Counted from the stretch's first letter, positions 36,183-47,600 are shown. The stretch: 64,000 nt of DNA from Rudanella lutea DSM 19387 (GCF_000383955.1 NZ_KB913013.1:167694-231693); one strand, 5' to 3'. The notes: a model not told the origin generated them from the letters alone. A program made the numbers and translations.

Positions 36183-36251
36183 TTCGTTCTAAACCGGGGG
36201 TTTTTGGCTGATTCGTACGGATTTGCCGGAAACCCTTTTTCGTATCTCACT

Positions 36252-36680
36252 ATGAACAACATCGTACAGGCCGGGTCGCATACCCTCGCCTACAACGTAT
36301 TAGCAATCCGGCATTTTGCGCGGGCTTTTAACCTCTCCACCGACCCCGCCCAAATCATGCGGTTTGTGTCGGCACTCCACCCCGATGAGTACATGATTGA
36401 ACTGGTACGTGCGGGATTGGAGGGCTACGCGAAGACTCAGAACAAGGCCGCTACCTATACTGAGTGGCAGATTGTGGAAATCATCGACGCAGGAACACCA
36501 GGGCAGGGCGTAGAGATTTTCGACGCCTTTGTGGGATCGCTGTATCGGAAAACAACGGAGGAGGCCCGGCGCATCCGGCTGGAAATGGAAGCGGCATTAG
36601 CTGCCAATCCAGAGCCTACCCAAGAAACGGAGCCAGACCCAAACGCCGAACCCCAGTCTGGCCCAGCTGGGGAGAATTAG
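36252..36680 (+). CDS. Tail assembly chaperone, short form (gpG-like)
   Basis: 142 residues when read without frameshift. The core is helical (TLAYNVLAIRHFARAFNLST, YTEWQIVEIIDAG) and the tail is acidic (EPTQETEPDPNAEPQSGPAG). The position between tail tube and tape measure is that of lambda G. The ATG at 36252 is chosen; a TTG 16 codons upstream is unlikely. It carries the slippery heptamer in its last third. Confidence 0.82.
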   Translation: MNNIVQAGSHTLAYNVLAIRHFARAFNLSTDPAQIMRFVSALHPDEYMIELVRAGLEGYAKTQNKAATYTEWQIVEIIDAGTPGQGVEIFDAFVGSLYRKTTEEARRIRLEMEAALAANPEPTQETEPDPNAEPQSGPAGEN

Positions 36681-37006
36681 AGGAGAAGGCATTTCGGGTG
36701 GGCCTGCTGCCGGATCAATTCTACACAATGGGCTACGGGCAGGCTATCGCCTATATCATCGCCCGGCAGGAGGTCGCACACGAGGACTGGGTGTCGATGA
36801 TGAAAGGGGTCCGGATTCTGGCAACTGAAATCTACAATCAGGACCGCAAGCGACGCATAAAACCCGAGCAGTACATGAGCCTGCCCGGTGAGGAAAGTCC
36901 GTCGGTAAAGCGGGCCAAATCACGTCAGGACATGACGCCTGAGGAAAAACGAGAAGCCCTCCGGCAGTTTGCAGCCGGGCTGGCATATACCAACACGACA
37001 ACGTAA
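36252..37006 (+). CDS. Tail assembly chaperone, frameshifted long form (gpGT-like)
   Basis: A -1 shift at 36638-36644 joins the short form to a 120-codon reading frame that has no good start of its own and ends at 37006, giving about 251 residues. The added part reads ELEEKAFRVGLLPDQFYTMG, then GQAIAYIIARQEVAHEDWVS and a basic tail with MTPEEKREALRQF. In lambda the matching GT protein recruits tail tube subunits to the tape measure. The tape-measure gene starts six bases downstream. Confidence 0.82.
36638..36644 (+). promoter_or_regulatory. Programmed -1 ribosomal frameshift site CCCAAAC
   Basis: The heptamer fits X XXY YYZ exactly in the zero frame (codons CCA AAC) and slips to CCC AAA in the -1 frame used downstream. 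GC-rich sequence with short complementary runs (CCCAGTC/GGCCCAGCTGGGG) follows within 10-30 bases and may form a stimulating stem. Confidence 0.85.
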
Positions 37007-37012
37007 TTAGCT

Positions 37013-39544
37013 ATGGATGCCCGCAGTCTATCAGTAGCATTAGGACTCGACGACCGGCCCTTTGCGCAGGGTCTTAACCGGGCCTCGCAAAACCTGTCTG
37101 GGTGGGCAGGCCGGATGCAGCAGACCGGCAGTCGGGCGCTCGGCCAGTTGTCGGGCAACATGAACCGGGTCGGCCGAGACGCCCGCAATATGGGTTCACA
37201 ACTCACTGCCGGATTCGGTGCGCCTATGGGCTCGCTTGGTGGACTCATTGCCGGTATTGGTGGCCTGTATTCAGCGCTGGAGCTGGCTAAGCGGGGTCTG
37301 ACGATTATCAGCGACCTGAACCGACTGGATCGCAGTCTGCAGGCGGTTTCCTCGTCGACCGCCGACTTTAACCGGTCTCAGGCGTTCTTACAGAGTACCG
37401 CCCAGGGGCTTGGGCTCGAATATCAATCGCTGACTAAGGCTTATATAAGCCTTAAGGCCGCTTCCAACGGTACGGCCATTGAGGGGGCGCAGACGGAGAA
37501 AATCTTTACGGCAGTAGCAAAGGCATCGGCTGCGCTCGGCCTTACTTCAGAGCAGACGGAAGGTTCGCTGATGGCCCTGCAGCAGATGATGTCGAAAGGC
37601 AACGTCTCAGCCGAAGAATTACGCGGCCAACTGGGTGAGCGGCTGCCGGGAGCGTTTCGGCTCATGGCCCAGGGTCTCGGCGTTTCGGAGCAGAAGCTCA
37701 ACAAGATGCTCGAACAGGGGCAGGTGTTGTCGGCGGTGGCCTTGCCCAAACTGGCTGAGCAGCTAGAGAAAACCTATGGGGCCTCGGCGCAGAATAACCT
37801 CAAGGGGATGTCGGGCGGCCTATCGCGCCTGACAACCGAGGTGCAGCTATTGCTGAAGGAGTTCGATAATAAAGTGGGTGTCGATTCCTTTTTCGGCTCG
37901 GTACTGACCGGGTTCGCGAACATGGCTGGTACGATTCGCAATCTGGTACGCTCAACCGACTGGAAGGATCTCACTGACCTCTTCGCCGGGCGTACCTCAA
38001 TCGGGCAATTGATGCGCGACGGAGCTGTTGAGGGGTATAACCAGAAAGAGCGAGATAGGGCCTTGTCTGATTTTCGGCAGATGACCCCTCAGCAACGAGC
38101 AGTTGAGCTTAAAAACCTCCGCGATGATATGGAAACCGCTCAGGGGGAAGTAAGTCGCATTGCTAAAGCTCCGTATAGTAAGGCCAGCGAAAAGCGGGCT
38201 ATTGAGCTAGAGGAATATGATAAGTCATTAGGTCAAAAACTGAATGACTTACAGTGGGAAGATGATCAGCTTCGTAAACAGGAGGCTATTAATGCTGCAC
38301 GCTTAAAAAACGCTAAAACAGGTGGTGGTAATAAGGCGGCTGATAAAGCCGTCTATGTTCCTAAATCTGGTTATGAGGGATTAGTCACCGAGCGAAACCG
38401 GTTAGAGGGCCGTACTAATGACATACAGTCGACGGGTTCAAAAGACCCGAAGATCATGGCCGAGTTGCAACTGTTGCAACGGGCTTTCTCGGCCGTTGAT
38501 ACCCAAATCAAGGAGATCGATGAGAGCTGGCAAAACTTCGAGAATCGGGGGGCTGAACTAGAAATCACTATTCGGCCTGACGGGGTGGCTACTGAACTAC
38601 TCGGTTTTCGTGGTCAGGCGGGTGGTGCCAACTTCCGGCCCGGCGATACGTCAATGGGTCAAACACGGCCGATTGGGACGATGCCCAAGATGCCGACCGC
38701 TGAGGAGTTTCGTAATAACGTAAAACCCGACCTCAGCGCAGAACACCTGCGGCAATGGCGAGAAGTAGAAGCGCAAAAGGCGCAGTCGTACCGGGTCATT
38801 GACCGCTCATTCATGGCCGAAGATGCGGAAATAGTTAAGGCCCGGTTTGATCAGATTTACGATGCGGTGATTGCGGGTGGTGGCAGCATTGAGGATGCCA
38901 TGCGGAAAGCCAATGAGGTGGTAACCAACTCAGGCGAAGCACTCCAGCAAAATCTATCGGGAATCCTGCAAACAACGGCCGCCGATGCCATGGCTGGCTT
39001 TGGGGAGCTGCTGGGCGGTATGCTTATGGGAGTTCGTTCGCTGGAAGAACTGCCTGCTATGATCGGGAGGCTATTTGGGCAGATGGCCAAGCAGATGGGT
39101 AAAGCCATGATTGCTTTTGGTACGGCGGGTATTGCTGCCAAGGCGTTTTTGGCTAACCCCGCCGGGGCTATCGTGGCCGGTATTGCCCTGACAGCACTGG
39201 GCGCCATGCTGGAGGCATCGATGCAAAGCTCGATGCAGTCGGGTATGAGTAGCGGCTTGCCTAAATACGCATCGGGTGGGGTGTTCGACTCGACCAGCAT
39301 CGGTATTTTCGGTGAGTACCCAGGGGCGCAGCGGAATAAGGAAATCGCGACGCCTGAGAAGTTGATGGGGTCGGTGTTTCGTCGGGAGCTGGTCGATTAC
39401 GGCATGATGCACAACGGGACGGCAGAACCTGGGCGCAAAAGTGTCGATGTACGCATTGCACCAGTTGAGGTGAGGGCTAATGCGCATGAAATGAAGTGGA
39501 TGCTGCAACAGGTTGACGAAACCCAAAACGACATATACGGATGA
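37013..39544 (+). CDS. Tape measure protein
   Basis: 843 residues. The N-terminal domain has the tape_meas block SRSQAFLQ-like FNRSQAFLQSTAQGLGLEYQ, then GNVSAEELRGQLGERLPGAF and VALPKLAEQLEKTYG. The middle is helical and charged; residues about 690-765 are hydrophobic (MGKAMIAFGTAGIAAKAFLA, GAIVAGIALTALGAMLEASM), which may help cross the membrane. By the 0.15 nm per residue rule the tail would be near 125 nm, i.e. a siphovirus. Starts just after the chaperones. Confidence 0.9.
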   Translation: MDARSLSVALGLDDRPFAQGLNRASQNLSGWAGRMQQTGSRALGQLSGNMNRVGRDARNMGSQLTAGFGAPMGSLGGLIAGIGGLYSALELAKRGLTIISDLNRLDRSLQAVSSSTADFNRSQAFLQSTAQGLGLEYQSLTKAYISLKAASNGTAIEGAQTEKIFTAVAKASAALGLTSEQTEGSLMALQQMMSKGNVSAEELRGQLGERLPGAFRLMAQGLGVSEQKLNKMLEQGQVLSAVALPKLAEQLEKTYGASAQNNLKGMSGGLSRLTTEVQLLLKEFDNKVGVDSFFGSVLTGFANMAGTIRNLVRSTDWKDLTDLFAGRTSIGQLMRDGAVEGYNQKERDRALSDFRQMTPQQRAVELKNLRDDMETAQGEVSRIAKAPYSKASEKRAIELEEYDKSLGQKLNDLQWEDDQLRKQEAINAARLKNAKTGGGNKAADKAVYVPKSGYEGLVTERNRLEGRTNDIQSTGSKDPKIMAELQLLQRAFSAVDTQIKEIDESWQNFENRGAELEITIRPDGVATELLGFRGQAGGANFRPGDTSMGQTRPIGTMPKMPTAEEFRNNVKPDLSAEHLRQWREVEAQKAQSYRVIDRSFMAEDAEIVKARFDQIYDAVIAGGGSIEDAMRKANEVVTNSGEALQQNLSGILQTTAADAMAGFGELLGGMLMGVRSLEELPAMIGRLFGQMAKQMGKAMIAFGTAGIAAKAFLANPAGAIVAGIALTALGAMLEASMQSSMQSGMSSGLPKYASGGVFDSTSIGIFGEYPGAQRNKEIATPEKLMGSVFRRELVDYGMMHNGTAEPGRKSVDVRIAPVEVRANAHEMKWMLQQVDETQNDIYG

Positions 39545-41838
39545 TAGCGGGCTACGGACAACAATATACTATGCTGTTCCGGGCACGTCCGCTGACGTCT
39601 GACGTGGCCGATCTGGGGCAGTTGTATCGCGTTCAGTTTTTCCGGAGAGGGTACTCGGGTACTGTTACCGAACTGACGGCTGGTAGGGAGCCGTGGATTG
39701 AAGAAACTGAGGATAAGCTAATCGGCGTAAAAGCCAAGCTGATTCGTATCGGCGTAATCTGCCAAACGGTCGATCTGGCGTCATTCTACGCCGATAATGA
39801 CCGCGATCTGCTGGTTGTGTTGCAGGCGCAGCAGAATAACTCGTTTGTGACAATATCCTCGGGTTGGCTCAACCCGTTCGATGCAACAGAGCCCTATCAG
39901 GAGGCCCCCTACGCTATGACCTTGACGGCCGCTTGCGGTCTGGGTTCATTGCAGGATTTCCCGCTCTATCGGTACCCGAGCCGGGTGGCATATCCTGAGC
40001 CAATAACGGCCCATGAATTACTTTACAATTGTCTGGAATGGGTAGGCTACCCCTTACCGCTACGGAGCTGGACGGGTCGGTACGAGGAGTCGATACTCGT
40101 GAATGGTACTGACTACCCGGCTGATACGGTTGATCCGTTGCAATACGTCAAAATTGACCCGCGCCGGTGGCTGCGTACTGACGGTACCTACGAATCATGT
40201 AAGACGGTACTCGATAATCTGTGTACGGATTTCGGCGCTGTGCTGGTGCAGCAACGGGGTGTCTGGTGTTTCCTCTCGCTCGACGCACAAACCTCGCCCC
40301 AGAAGTGGCACGAGTACAGCGCATCCATTGTCGCCATTCCGGCGCTGGTGCTTGAGCCTAACAATTACCAGTCGGGCGGAACGGGCGACATGCGTTGGGA
40401 GCCCAGTACATCGGTCGGTATCGTAGCGCAAAAAAAAACCGTCATCCTCAATTATGATTACGGTAATCCCACCAACCTGGTACGCAATGGCGATTTTTCA
40501 TCACAGGGCGCTAACTGGACAGTTAACCAGTTGCCGGGTAAAACGGTGCAGTTTGAGGGTGACGGAGAAGCTGATAACTCGTTTCGGGTCCGGGTATTTG
40601 GGCAGTCCTCCGCGGGGGAATTGTTGCCAGCTCAACCGGGCGAGTTTGAGGTAATTGCAAGCCTGCGGCAGAGTATCAGCATGATTCGTGGTTCCCGGCC
40701 GGCCGTTTCACAGGGGAGAGGCAACGGGGCAATCTATATTCAATCGGATGTGCATACCCTGAAGCTGTCGGGCGTGTTCGTCAACTTCTTCACGGCCGGG
40801 GCCAAAGTGGCTATATCGGCAGCGATGAGCGACGGTACGGTGTACTGGTTGCAATCGGACGGTAACTGGCGGACTTATATCGGTGCTCGTTCGCTGACCC
40901 TTGTTTTCGTCAATACGTGGCAGAATAACGGCAATACGGAAGCCCGGCCCACAAAGGGCGAAACGTTTGACCTGACCTCCTCGCCGGTACCAGGTACGGG
41001 TAACTATACCCTTCGTATTGATCTTTTTGCGGCCGAACCTATTGTACCCTCGCTGGGTAACGGGGTTCGGTCAATCACCTACCGGGACATTCGTATATCG
41101 TTGAATGATGGGACGGTAATCCCGCTAAAGGGTGAGAGCTGGACGGTGCGGGCCAATGCAGGTAGTAATGACCGGCTACGGCGGGAGGAGCTGTCTATGG
41201 TGCTCGGCGATCAGATTGCCCTCTCTACTACATCACCGCAGGCGCTCCGCTACGGGGCTATGCTCAGGCTGAACGGTACACCGACTAAGCGGTGGTTACT
41301 GAACGGCCGACTCGACCGGTTTCAGAAACTGACTGGCTGGAGCCTACTGCGTTGGCTGTCGCCCAAGACCCGGCGAATGACCGGCGGGGTACACCTGACC
41401 AATCCTGCTCAACGAGAACCCGGGCCGCTGTCAGTGTATAGTGTCGCTGACATGAATCCGCCATACGCGGGAATACCAACCCGGTGGACCTGGGATGTGC
41501 GGATGCGGCTGAATCGTGTGATTCTGCATGAGCTACCAATTTCACTCATTGATGAAACGTTTCGCGGTAGCTATGAAACTCCGGACGGTGTTCTCGTGCC
41601 TATCGTCGAGCCCGCTGATACTACACAGCCTGTGCCTATTCCCCCCAACTACACCCCGCGTGGTGGGAGCGGTAGCACGGGCGGCAAAATCATTTCATCT
41701 GTACTCAAAAAACTGTTTTCGGCGGTGGGTATTGTGAAGTACCCCAACCAGCCACAGGCCGGACCTACGGGCGGTCAGGGGCTGGTGAAACTCGATAATA
41801 AGGTAATCAATTTCCCACCCCTACAGAATTTCCCATGA
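39541..41838 (+). CDS. Tail-tip / baseplate protein candidate
   Basis: 765 residues, ATGA overlap with the tape measure gene. The start (QQYTMLFRARPLTSDVADLG, YRVQFFRRGYSGTVTELTAG) is beta-rich and resembles distal-tail or hub proteins of Bacteroidota siphophages; the middle has galactose-binding-like sandwiches (NLVRNGDFSSQGANWTVNQL). The C-terminus has GKIISSVLKKLFSAVG. It lies where Dit/Tal-type proteins are expected. Exact family not recognised. Confidence 0.65.
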   Translation: MIAGYGQQYTMLFRARPLTSDVADLGQLYRVQFFRRGYSGTVTELTAGREPWIEETEDKLIGVKAKLIRIGVICQTVDLASFYADNDRDLLVVLQAQQNNSFVTISSGWLNPFDATEPYQEAPYAMTLTAACGLGSLQDFPLYRYPSRVAYPEPITAHELLYNCLEWVGYPLPLRSWTGRYEESILVNGTDYPADTVDPLQYVKIDPRRWLRTDGTYESCKTVLDNLCTDFGAVLVQQRGVWCFLSLDAQTSPQKWHEYSASIVAIPALVLEPNNYQSGGTGDMRWEPSTSVGIVAQKKTVILNYDYGNPTNLVRNGDFSSQGANWTVNQLPGKTVQFEGDGEADNSFRVRVFGQSSAGELLPAQPGEFEVIASLRQSISMIRGSRPAVSQGRGNGAIYIQSDVHTLKLSGVFVNFFTAGAKVAISAAMSDGTVYWLQSDGNWRTYIGARSLTLVFVNTWQNNGNTEARPTKGETFDLTSSPVPGTGNYTLRIDLFAAEPIVPSLGNGVRSITYRDIRISLNDGTVIPLKGESWTVRANAGSNDRLRREELSMVLGDQIALSTTSPQALRYGAMLRLNGTPTKRWLLNGRLDRFQKLTGWSLLRWLSPKTRRMTGGVHLTNPAQREPGPLSVYSVADMNPPYAGIPTRWTWDVRMRLNRVILHELPISLIDETFRGSYETPDGVLVPIVEPADTTQPVPIPPNYTPRGGSGSTGGKIISSVLKKLFSAVGIVKYPNQPQAGPTGGQGLVKLDNKVINFPPLQNFP

Positions 41839-44663
41839 ACCCAACGATTCAATGGACATGGCCACTCGGGCCTGATGTAATCTATGCCCTATCGGTCGAC
41901 GGGTCGCTGGGGTCGCTGGGCGCTGAGCAGTACGACCCTGAATTTTCCGTCGACGCCGAAGGTAATCCGTTTCAGCTGGGTACGCTCGTTCGCGGTTTCT
42001 ACCGTTTCGAGAACGAAGACTGGAGCGAGGATCAGTACTATGATTTCCAGATTCAGGCAGGCGTCGGTTCGGGTGGACTGGTACTGTCGGGCATAACTCC
42101 ACCTGATTCAGCTGTTGGGCAGGAGGGGTCTATTTATCTGCAATACGACCCCACGGGCCTGCAACCTGACGTGATATTTGGTCCGCGCGTCGACGGGGCA
42201 TGGGGCGTCGGGCGGCCGCTTGGTATTCGTGGAGGAAAGCTACACATCGGCTTCGGTAAACCGAGCCCCGATCTGGGCGTGGTAGGCGACACCTACATCG
42301 ACCGGGTGGGCCTGACCCTGCACCAGAAAAGCGTGACGGGCTGGGATGCGGGTACATATCTCGGAGCTGCTAACGGTACCAATACTTCCCTGACAGGTGA
42401 TCTGACTGACTTTGAGGACTATTTTGAGCAGCTCCTGGAAGATGAGGATTTAGAGACGCCCTCGCTCGGGGGTGTATTGACGCCCCGAGTGGAGGGCTTG
42501 GAGGCAGACGGGTGGGTTCATGGTCGATGGAATTATGACCCAGCCACAACCATCCGGCCACCCCGATACCTTACGCTGGTGACGATCCCAGCATCCGGCC
42601 CCTCCTCGGACGATCACACCTTGGTGGAGCTGGAAGGTGGACGTTGGGAGGTGTACGGCAAGGTGTACATGAAGCTACGCATTTACCGGCGTGAGGGCTT
42701 TTTCGTGATGATGGACTCAGGAGGAGCCGAACTCGATACCTCACCGGTTCACATCGTTTGCCGCGAGTTTCTGGATGGCTCGCTGCTGGTTTTGCTGCAC
42801 ATCCCAACCGAAAATTTTGCCACCTATTCGGTTCGGGTGATGAGCAATCAGCGGCCCCGCATCCCCATGCTCACGCCGATCATTACGCCCGAGGGGTCAC
42901 CCCGATTCACCACGGCAAACCCGGACCCATTCAACTGGGGCGTACACCGCGGCTTTTTCCGTATCACCTATCACCTGCCCATCATGGCAAATCAACTCAC
43001 GCTCGAAGAGCTGTTTCTCCAACGCCTGCTACCGGCTGGCTCCCAGTTCGCTCTGATTGGCCGAAACGCTGTCACGGGGCGGGCCGAAGCGGTCAGCATG
43101 GAGCAATTTCATCAGGCGTATCAGGCGTATCTGGCGCAGGATAACGGTGCGCCCGTATGGCCCGCTATCGGTGCCCAGACGGCAACCGTAGGCGTGGCGT
43201 ACAGTTATCAGCTCCCCGCTGCGACCGACCCCAACGGCGATAGTGTCAGCTATTCGGTTGTGGGGTCATTACCGGCTGGACTGGCCTTCAATACTACTAC
43301 CCGAACGATCTCAGGCACACCGACTACAGCCGGAATTAGTACGGTTCGGGTTCGGGCTACGGACAATTCTGCCACCCCGAAAACAGCCGATGTGGTGTTT
43401 AGCTTTAGTGCTATTCCTGCGAATACAGCCCTGGTTATTACGCAGCCGTCGTACAATCCGGCTACGGGTGATCTGACGATCAACACGCAGGGCGGCAACG
43501 GCACTCCGATTGAGTATTTCATTAATGGCCTGCGTGATTGGGGGCTGTCGGCCAATTTCAACATTCCATCGTACCAGCGAACCGGAGTCACCTTCCTGTT
43601 GCAGGCCCGTCAGTCAGGTGTTGAGGCTAAGCCTTTATCGTGGACAGCATCGGCTAATCAGGAGGGTAACCGACCCCCGCAACTCAACGGCAGTATTGAG
43701 CGGCAATCGGCGCAGGTGGGCGTGCCGTTCGTATTTCAGCTCATTCCGGGCCGATTCAGCGACCCCGACAACGACGTGCTCACCTACTCGGGCATTGGAA
43801 TACCGGCCGGGCTGTCGGTTGATCCGGCAACGGGGAATGTCACGGGCGTGCCCACTACAGCCGCGGTGGGGGTACAAGCTCAGATACTGGCCTCTGACGG
43901 ACGTGGCGGGATCACACCGGGCGTGATTGTGTTTGATGTTGCACCGGCCGCACCGGTCAGCTACATCCGGCAGTTAGCGCCGACTCTTCAGTTTGGCAAC
44001 ACTCTGCTTTTGCGCTACGAAAACGAGCTGGCAGGACAGGGTGTGGCTTTCCGGATTGAGCAGATCGACCCGCAGTGGCGCACATCCTCTACGTTCATTA
44101 TTCCCCCATCGCTGGCTGGGCAAGAGTTGATTCTGGAAGTGAAGCAGCTGGATACCGTCAGCGCGGGGCGCTGGACGCCCCCCAGTACCGGACAGACGAC
44201 CGTGACGGCCTCGCTGCGGATTCAGACCGGATCGGTCAATACAGCCGGGGTATTCGTGAATGATGACAGCTATCAGGTAGCCTGGTGCAAGGTGGTCATC
44301 GGGGGCACATCGATTGTGTACAGTCCGCAGTTTGGCTCTACAATCGCCGGGTTCGAATCGAATGGCATTACCCCGTTCAACTGTGTGGCAGTATCTGGCG
44401 AGCCCGGAGCCTACGAAGTGGGGGGGATCAATTTCGGCCGCACCTCGGGCCGTACGGGTACCCTCATTTTCTACATCCGCATCCCCAACCTGCTGCCAGA
44501 GTGGACAGAGATCCACCGTCGACTCGACAGCAACAACACCGACGAAGCGGGCTACACCCAACGCTACCAGACCACCATCGGTGGAGGAACGGTAACCGAG
44601 GCCACGTTCGTGCTGCTCGATGCGGACGAAACCGAAGTGATTGAAGCGGGCATAACCAACTAA
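41835..44663 (+). CDS. Tail fibre-like protein with putative Ig (He_PIG-type) domains
   Basis: 942 residues. After a beta-rich N-terminus, residues about 440-530 and 615-705 are Ig-like domains with the telltale SLPAGLAFNTTTRTISGTPT and GIPAGLSVDPATGNVTGVPT. More beta sandwiches follow. Ig-like domains on phage tails bind host carbohydrates. It overlaps the preceding gene by four bases. Probably a receptor-binding or fibre shaft protein. Confidence 0.75.
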   Translation: MNPTIQWTWPLGPDVIYALSVDGSLGSLGAEQYDPEFSVDAEGNPFQLGTLVRGFYRFENEDWSEDQYYDFQIQAGVGSGGLVLSGITPPDSAVGQEGSIYLQYDPTGLQPDVIFGPRVDGAWGVGRPLGIRGGKLHIGFGKPSPDLGVVGDTYIDRVGLTLHQKSVTGWDAGTYLGAANGTNTSLTGDLTDFEDYFEQLLEDEDLETPSLGGVLTPRVEGLEADGWVHGRWNYDPATTIRPPRYLTLVTIPASGPSSDDHTLVELEGGRWEVYGKVYMKLRIYRREGFFVMMDSGGAELDTSPVHIVCREFLDGSLLVLLHIPTENFATYSVRVMSNQRPRIPMLTPIITPEGSPRFTTANPDPFNWGVHRGFFRITYHLPIMANQLTLEELFLQRLLPAGSQFALIGRNAVTGRAEAVSMEQFHQAYQAYLAQDNGAPVWPAIGAQTATVGVAYSYQLPAATDPNGDSVSYSVVGSLPAGLAFNTTTRTISGTPTTAGISTVRVRATDNSATPKTADVVFSFSAIPANTALVITQPSYNPATGDLTINTQGGNGTPIEYFINGLRDWGLSANFNIPSYQRTGVTFLLQARQSGVEAKPLSWTASANQEGNRPPQLNGSIERQSAQVGVPFVFQLIPGRFSDPDNDVLTYSGIGIPAGLSVDPATGNVTGVPTTAAVGVQAQILASDGRGGITPGVIVFDVAPAAPVSYIRQLAPTLQFGNTLLLRYENELAGQGVAFRIEQIDPQWRTSSTFIIPPSLAGQELILEVKQLDTVSAGRWTPPSTGQTTVTASLRIQTGSVNTAGVFVNDDSYQVAWCKVVIGGTSIVYSPQFGSTIAGFESNGITPFNCVAVSGEPGAYEVGGINFGRTSGRTGTLIFYIRIPNLLPEWTEIHRRLDSNNTDEAGYTQRYQTTIGGGTVTEATFVLLDADETEVIEAGITN

Positions 44664-44669
44664 CTCACC

Positions 44670-47600
44670 ATGAAAAAACGAATCGTACTTATCCTGCTGG
44701 CACTGTTGCCCCTGTTGCTGGCACTGTTGCCATTATTGGCTCAGGGGCAGATTACCCCAGGCCTGCGCTACTCTCTCGAACGAAACAAACGGACGGGTGA
44801 GCTGATCGGGAAACTGGAAAGCGGCATTGGCTCAGACGTTTTTGTAACGACGCCCGTAGCCACGTTGCGGGCAGCGAGCCTGACGCCCTCGCGGGTGGCA
44901 ATCCCCAAGCCGGTAGATGTGAACTATACCCTTGTGCCGGGTGCGTATAACCCCGAGCGCAACGGCCGGTTCAACCTACCAAACCTCTCTTTTCTGGATT
45001 ACCTACGGCGTACTGACATCTCGCTGGGGCGGCTGCTCCGCCGTCAGGACTATTTCAGCCATCAGGGCGTACTGCCCGCTGAGGAATCAGATGCGTCAGT
45101 TTGGCGGAGGGTCAATTTCGAGCTATCGGGTGGGGCCTTGCAGGAGCTGGAGGGGTCACGGCCTTTCTTTCTGGCAACTACGCAGCAGGTGCTCAACAAA
45201 CTGGCGACGACCAGCATGGGGATCAATAAGAATGTGGCGTTTGTCGTGACCAACTTCGAAACGTGCTACCCCTTATTCCCAACCTCGGAGGCCGCTGTAA
45301 TTTCAGGCTACGGACCCCTAACCCAAACAATTGTTATTGAGCAGGAGGGTGCTCGGAAGGGGCAAACGATGACACTCGGACAGGTATGGGCCGAGGGGCA
45401 GAGTTTTTTTCACGCTGAGGAGGCCATGCGGTTTACCAACCGACATGTAGCCATAACATTGTGGCTGAAGGCGCTCGTGCCTAATGCGCAGGTTGCCAAT
45501 GGCGACGGAGCAAACGTGTATTATCAACGTAGCCCGGTGTTCGATGAGAGCAACGATTACCCTTCGTTTGCTGCTGGTACGGCAGCTGGCAATTTCTTCT
45601 TTACCACGACAGCCAATCAACCGGCGCTGACGGCGGGTGGGCTAACCGTCGTACCCTCGGGCAAGAAATTCTGGCAGGCTCAGGATTGGATTAATAATTA
45701 CATCTACCCCGGTTCGCACCGGCTACCCGCAGCGGATTTCGATGCGCTGGCGGCCTCGGGGCCAACTTCGTACACGGCTGTATGGCCGAAATTGAAACCC
45801 GATCTCAACCGGTACGATGCCATGATGGTGGCATTTGACTACATCAACCGGCAAAAGATCGGCAAGCCCTACACCCTCCAGACGCATTACCGGGACGAGA
45901 ATGGGTATTGGAAAGAGAATACATTTTACCCCGTTGGCGATCCCAAAGCCGGGCAACCGGTAACGGGTAAGTTTGCGGGTATTCTTTCCGACGAGGCTGT
46001 ATGTCCACCCTGGCACCATTATGCCGTCGCAGCGTGGACAGGCTTTCTGGGGCAGTCGAAAAACGACCGGTTGACCGTATGGCGTACACACCGAAAATAT
46101 CCGACCGGTGGCAATGTGTCGACCGTTTCGCCCGGCAACCCGGATTACGTGTACAATCGCCCCCATGCTGACCGCGAGGCTTACGATGCCGGATTCTCAG
46201 CCATTGGAAAGTACGCCGAGTACCTGACAAGTGCTGCCACCCGCTACTATCCTCATGACCTATACATCAAATATCCGGGACTAACCGGATCGGGCTGGGG
46301 TACATCGGCCGTGATGGCGGGCAGTGGGTATTACAAACGAAACATCCGGGATATTGTATTTCGGGATAATCCCTCTGATCGGCGCACCAAAGCGATTGTT
46401 GGGATGCGCACGGTGGTTAAAAATGGGGCCGTCTGGGCGCTGATCATCGGCACCAATTGGGGACAGGAAGCGGCCGACGTGACCACGTTCGACCTACTCG
46501 TACGCAAGGCCGACGTGCCGACACTGGCCGCTGATGTGGAGGTTACAGGCCTAAAAATAACCGGCTACAATACGACGATTGTTGAGGTGTGTCTGGAGCC
46601 GGCCCGACTGACCCAGACACTATCGGCAACGACGGCAACAACGACACCCAGCACGCCGTTTGGATTCGCCTACACGCCGATTACAACCAACACAACCGTA
46701 CCCTCTACGGGTAAGATTGTGATTCAGGGTACTCAGATTCGGAACGAGTGGTGGATCACACACAACGGGGCACAATTTGGCGGGGCACTCTGCCACGTGA
46801 GTCGCAATGGTGGGGGCAACTTCGTGAATAATTTTGATGCCGGTCGGCAGCATCAGGACACCTATTATGGTGGACCTGACCCGTATTCGCCCCCCGGATT
46901 CGAGAAGCCTGAATACTGGAAAGGGTTTCCCTATAACCCCATTGAGGGCGGTGACTGGGCGCACAATGGCAGCGACATTTTGGCCTATGGGTTCGACAAT
47001 AACACCGGAACCCATTACCTCAAAACACGAGCTCGTAATTTCCCTGTCCGCAACTACCTGACGGGGTTCGTCTACGAAAAATGGGCGAGGCCGGTCCACC
47101 CGCAGGCTATCCGGCATTGGAAGAAAATTACCTGGAACCGGGCGAATGATCAGGTGCCCGAGCGGGAAGCCGATGGCAGTTTGAAACGATTCCCGACCGT
47201 TGGCACACAGGAACACCCGGTACTGTATTCGAATAATGGGGTTGTTTGGCGGGCACGGTACGCCAATGAATCAGGGGTTCAGAATGTGGATCTGCGTCCG
47301 CTGGCGTACGGCACGGCCAACTGGCGAGGCCTGCGTGATGAGTTACTGGCTGAGGGCTGGTTTGGCCTGACGGGCGATACCGACGAGGGCGTGTTCTACA
47401 TCGGCCCCCGGATCGGTATGATCATGGGCGGCACTGATGGGCTGGAGGGAACGGGTGAGTTTGCGGATCGCTCCACGTACCTGGCCAATACGGTTCAAAA
47501 GAACATCGACCCGACCGGCGTGGAGTACATGACCTACGATGTATTCACGGGTACGGTGGCCGAGGCTCGGGCCTACGCTGCGGCCTACTTTACGGCGCTC

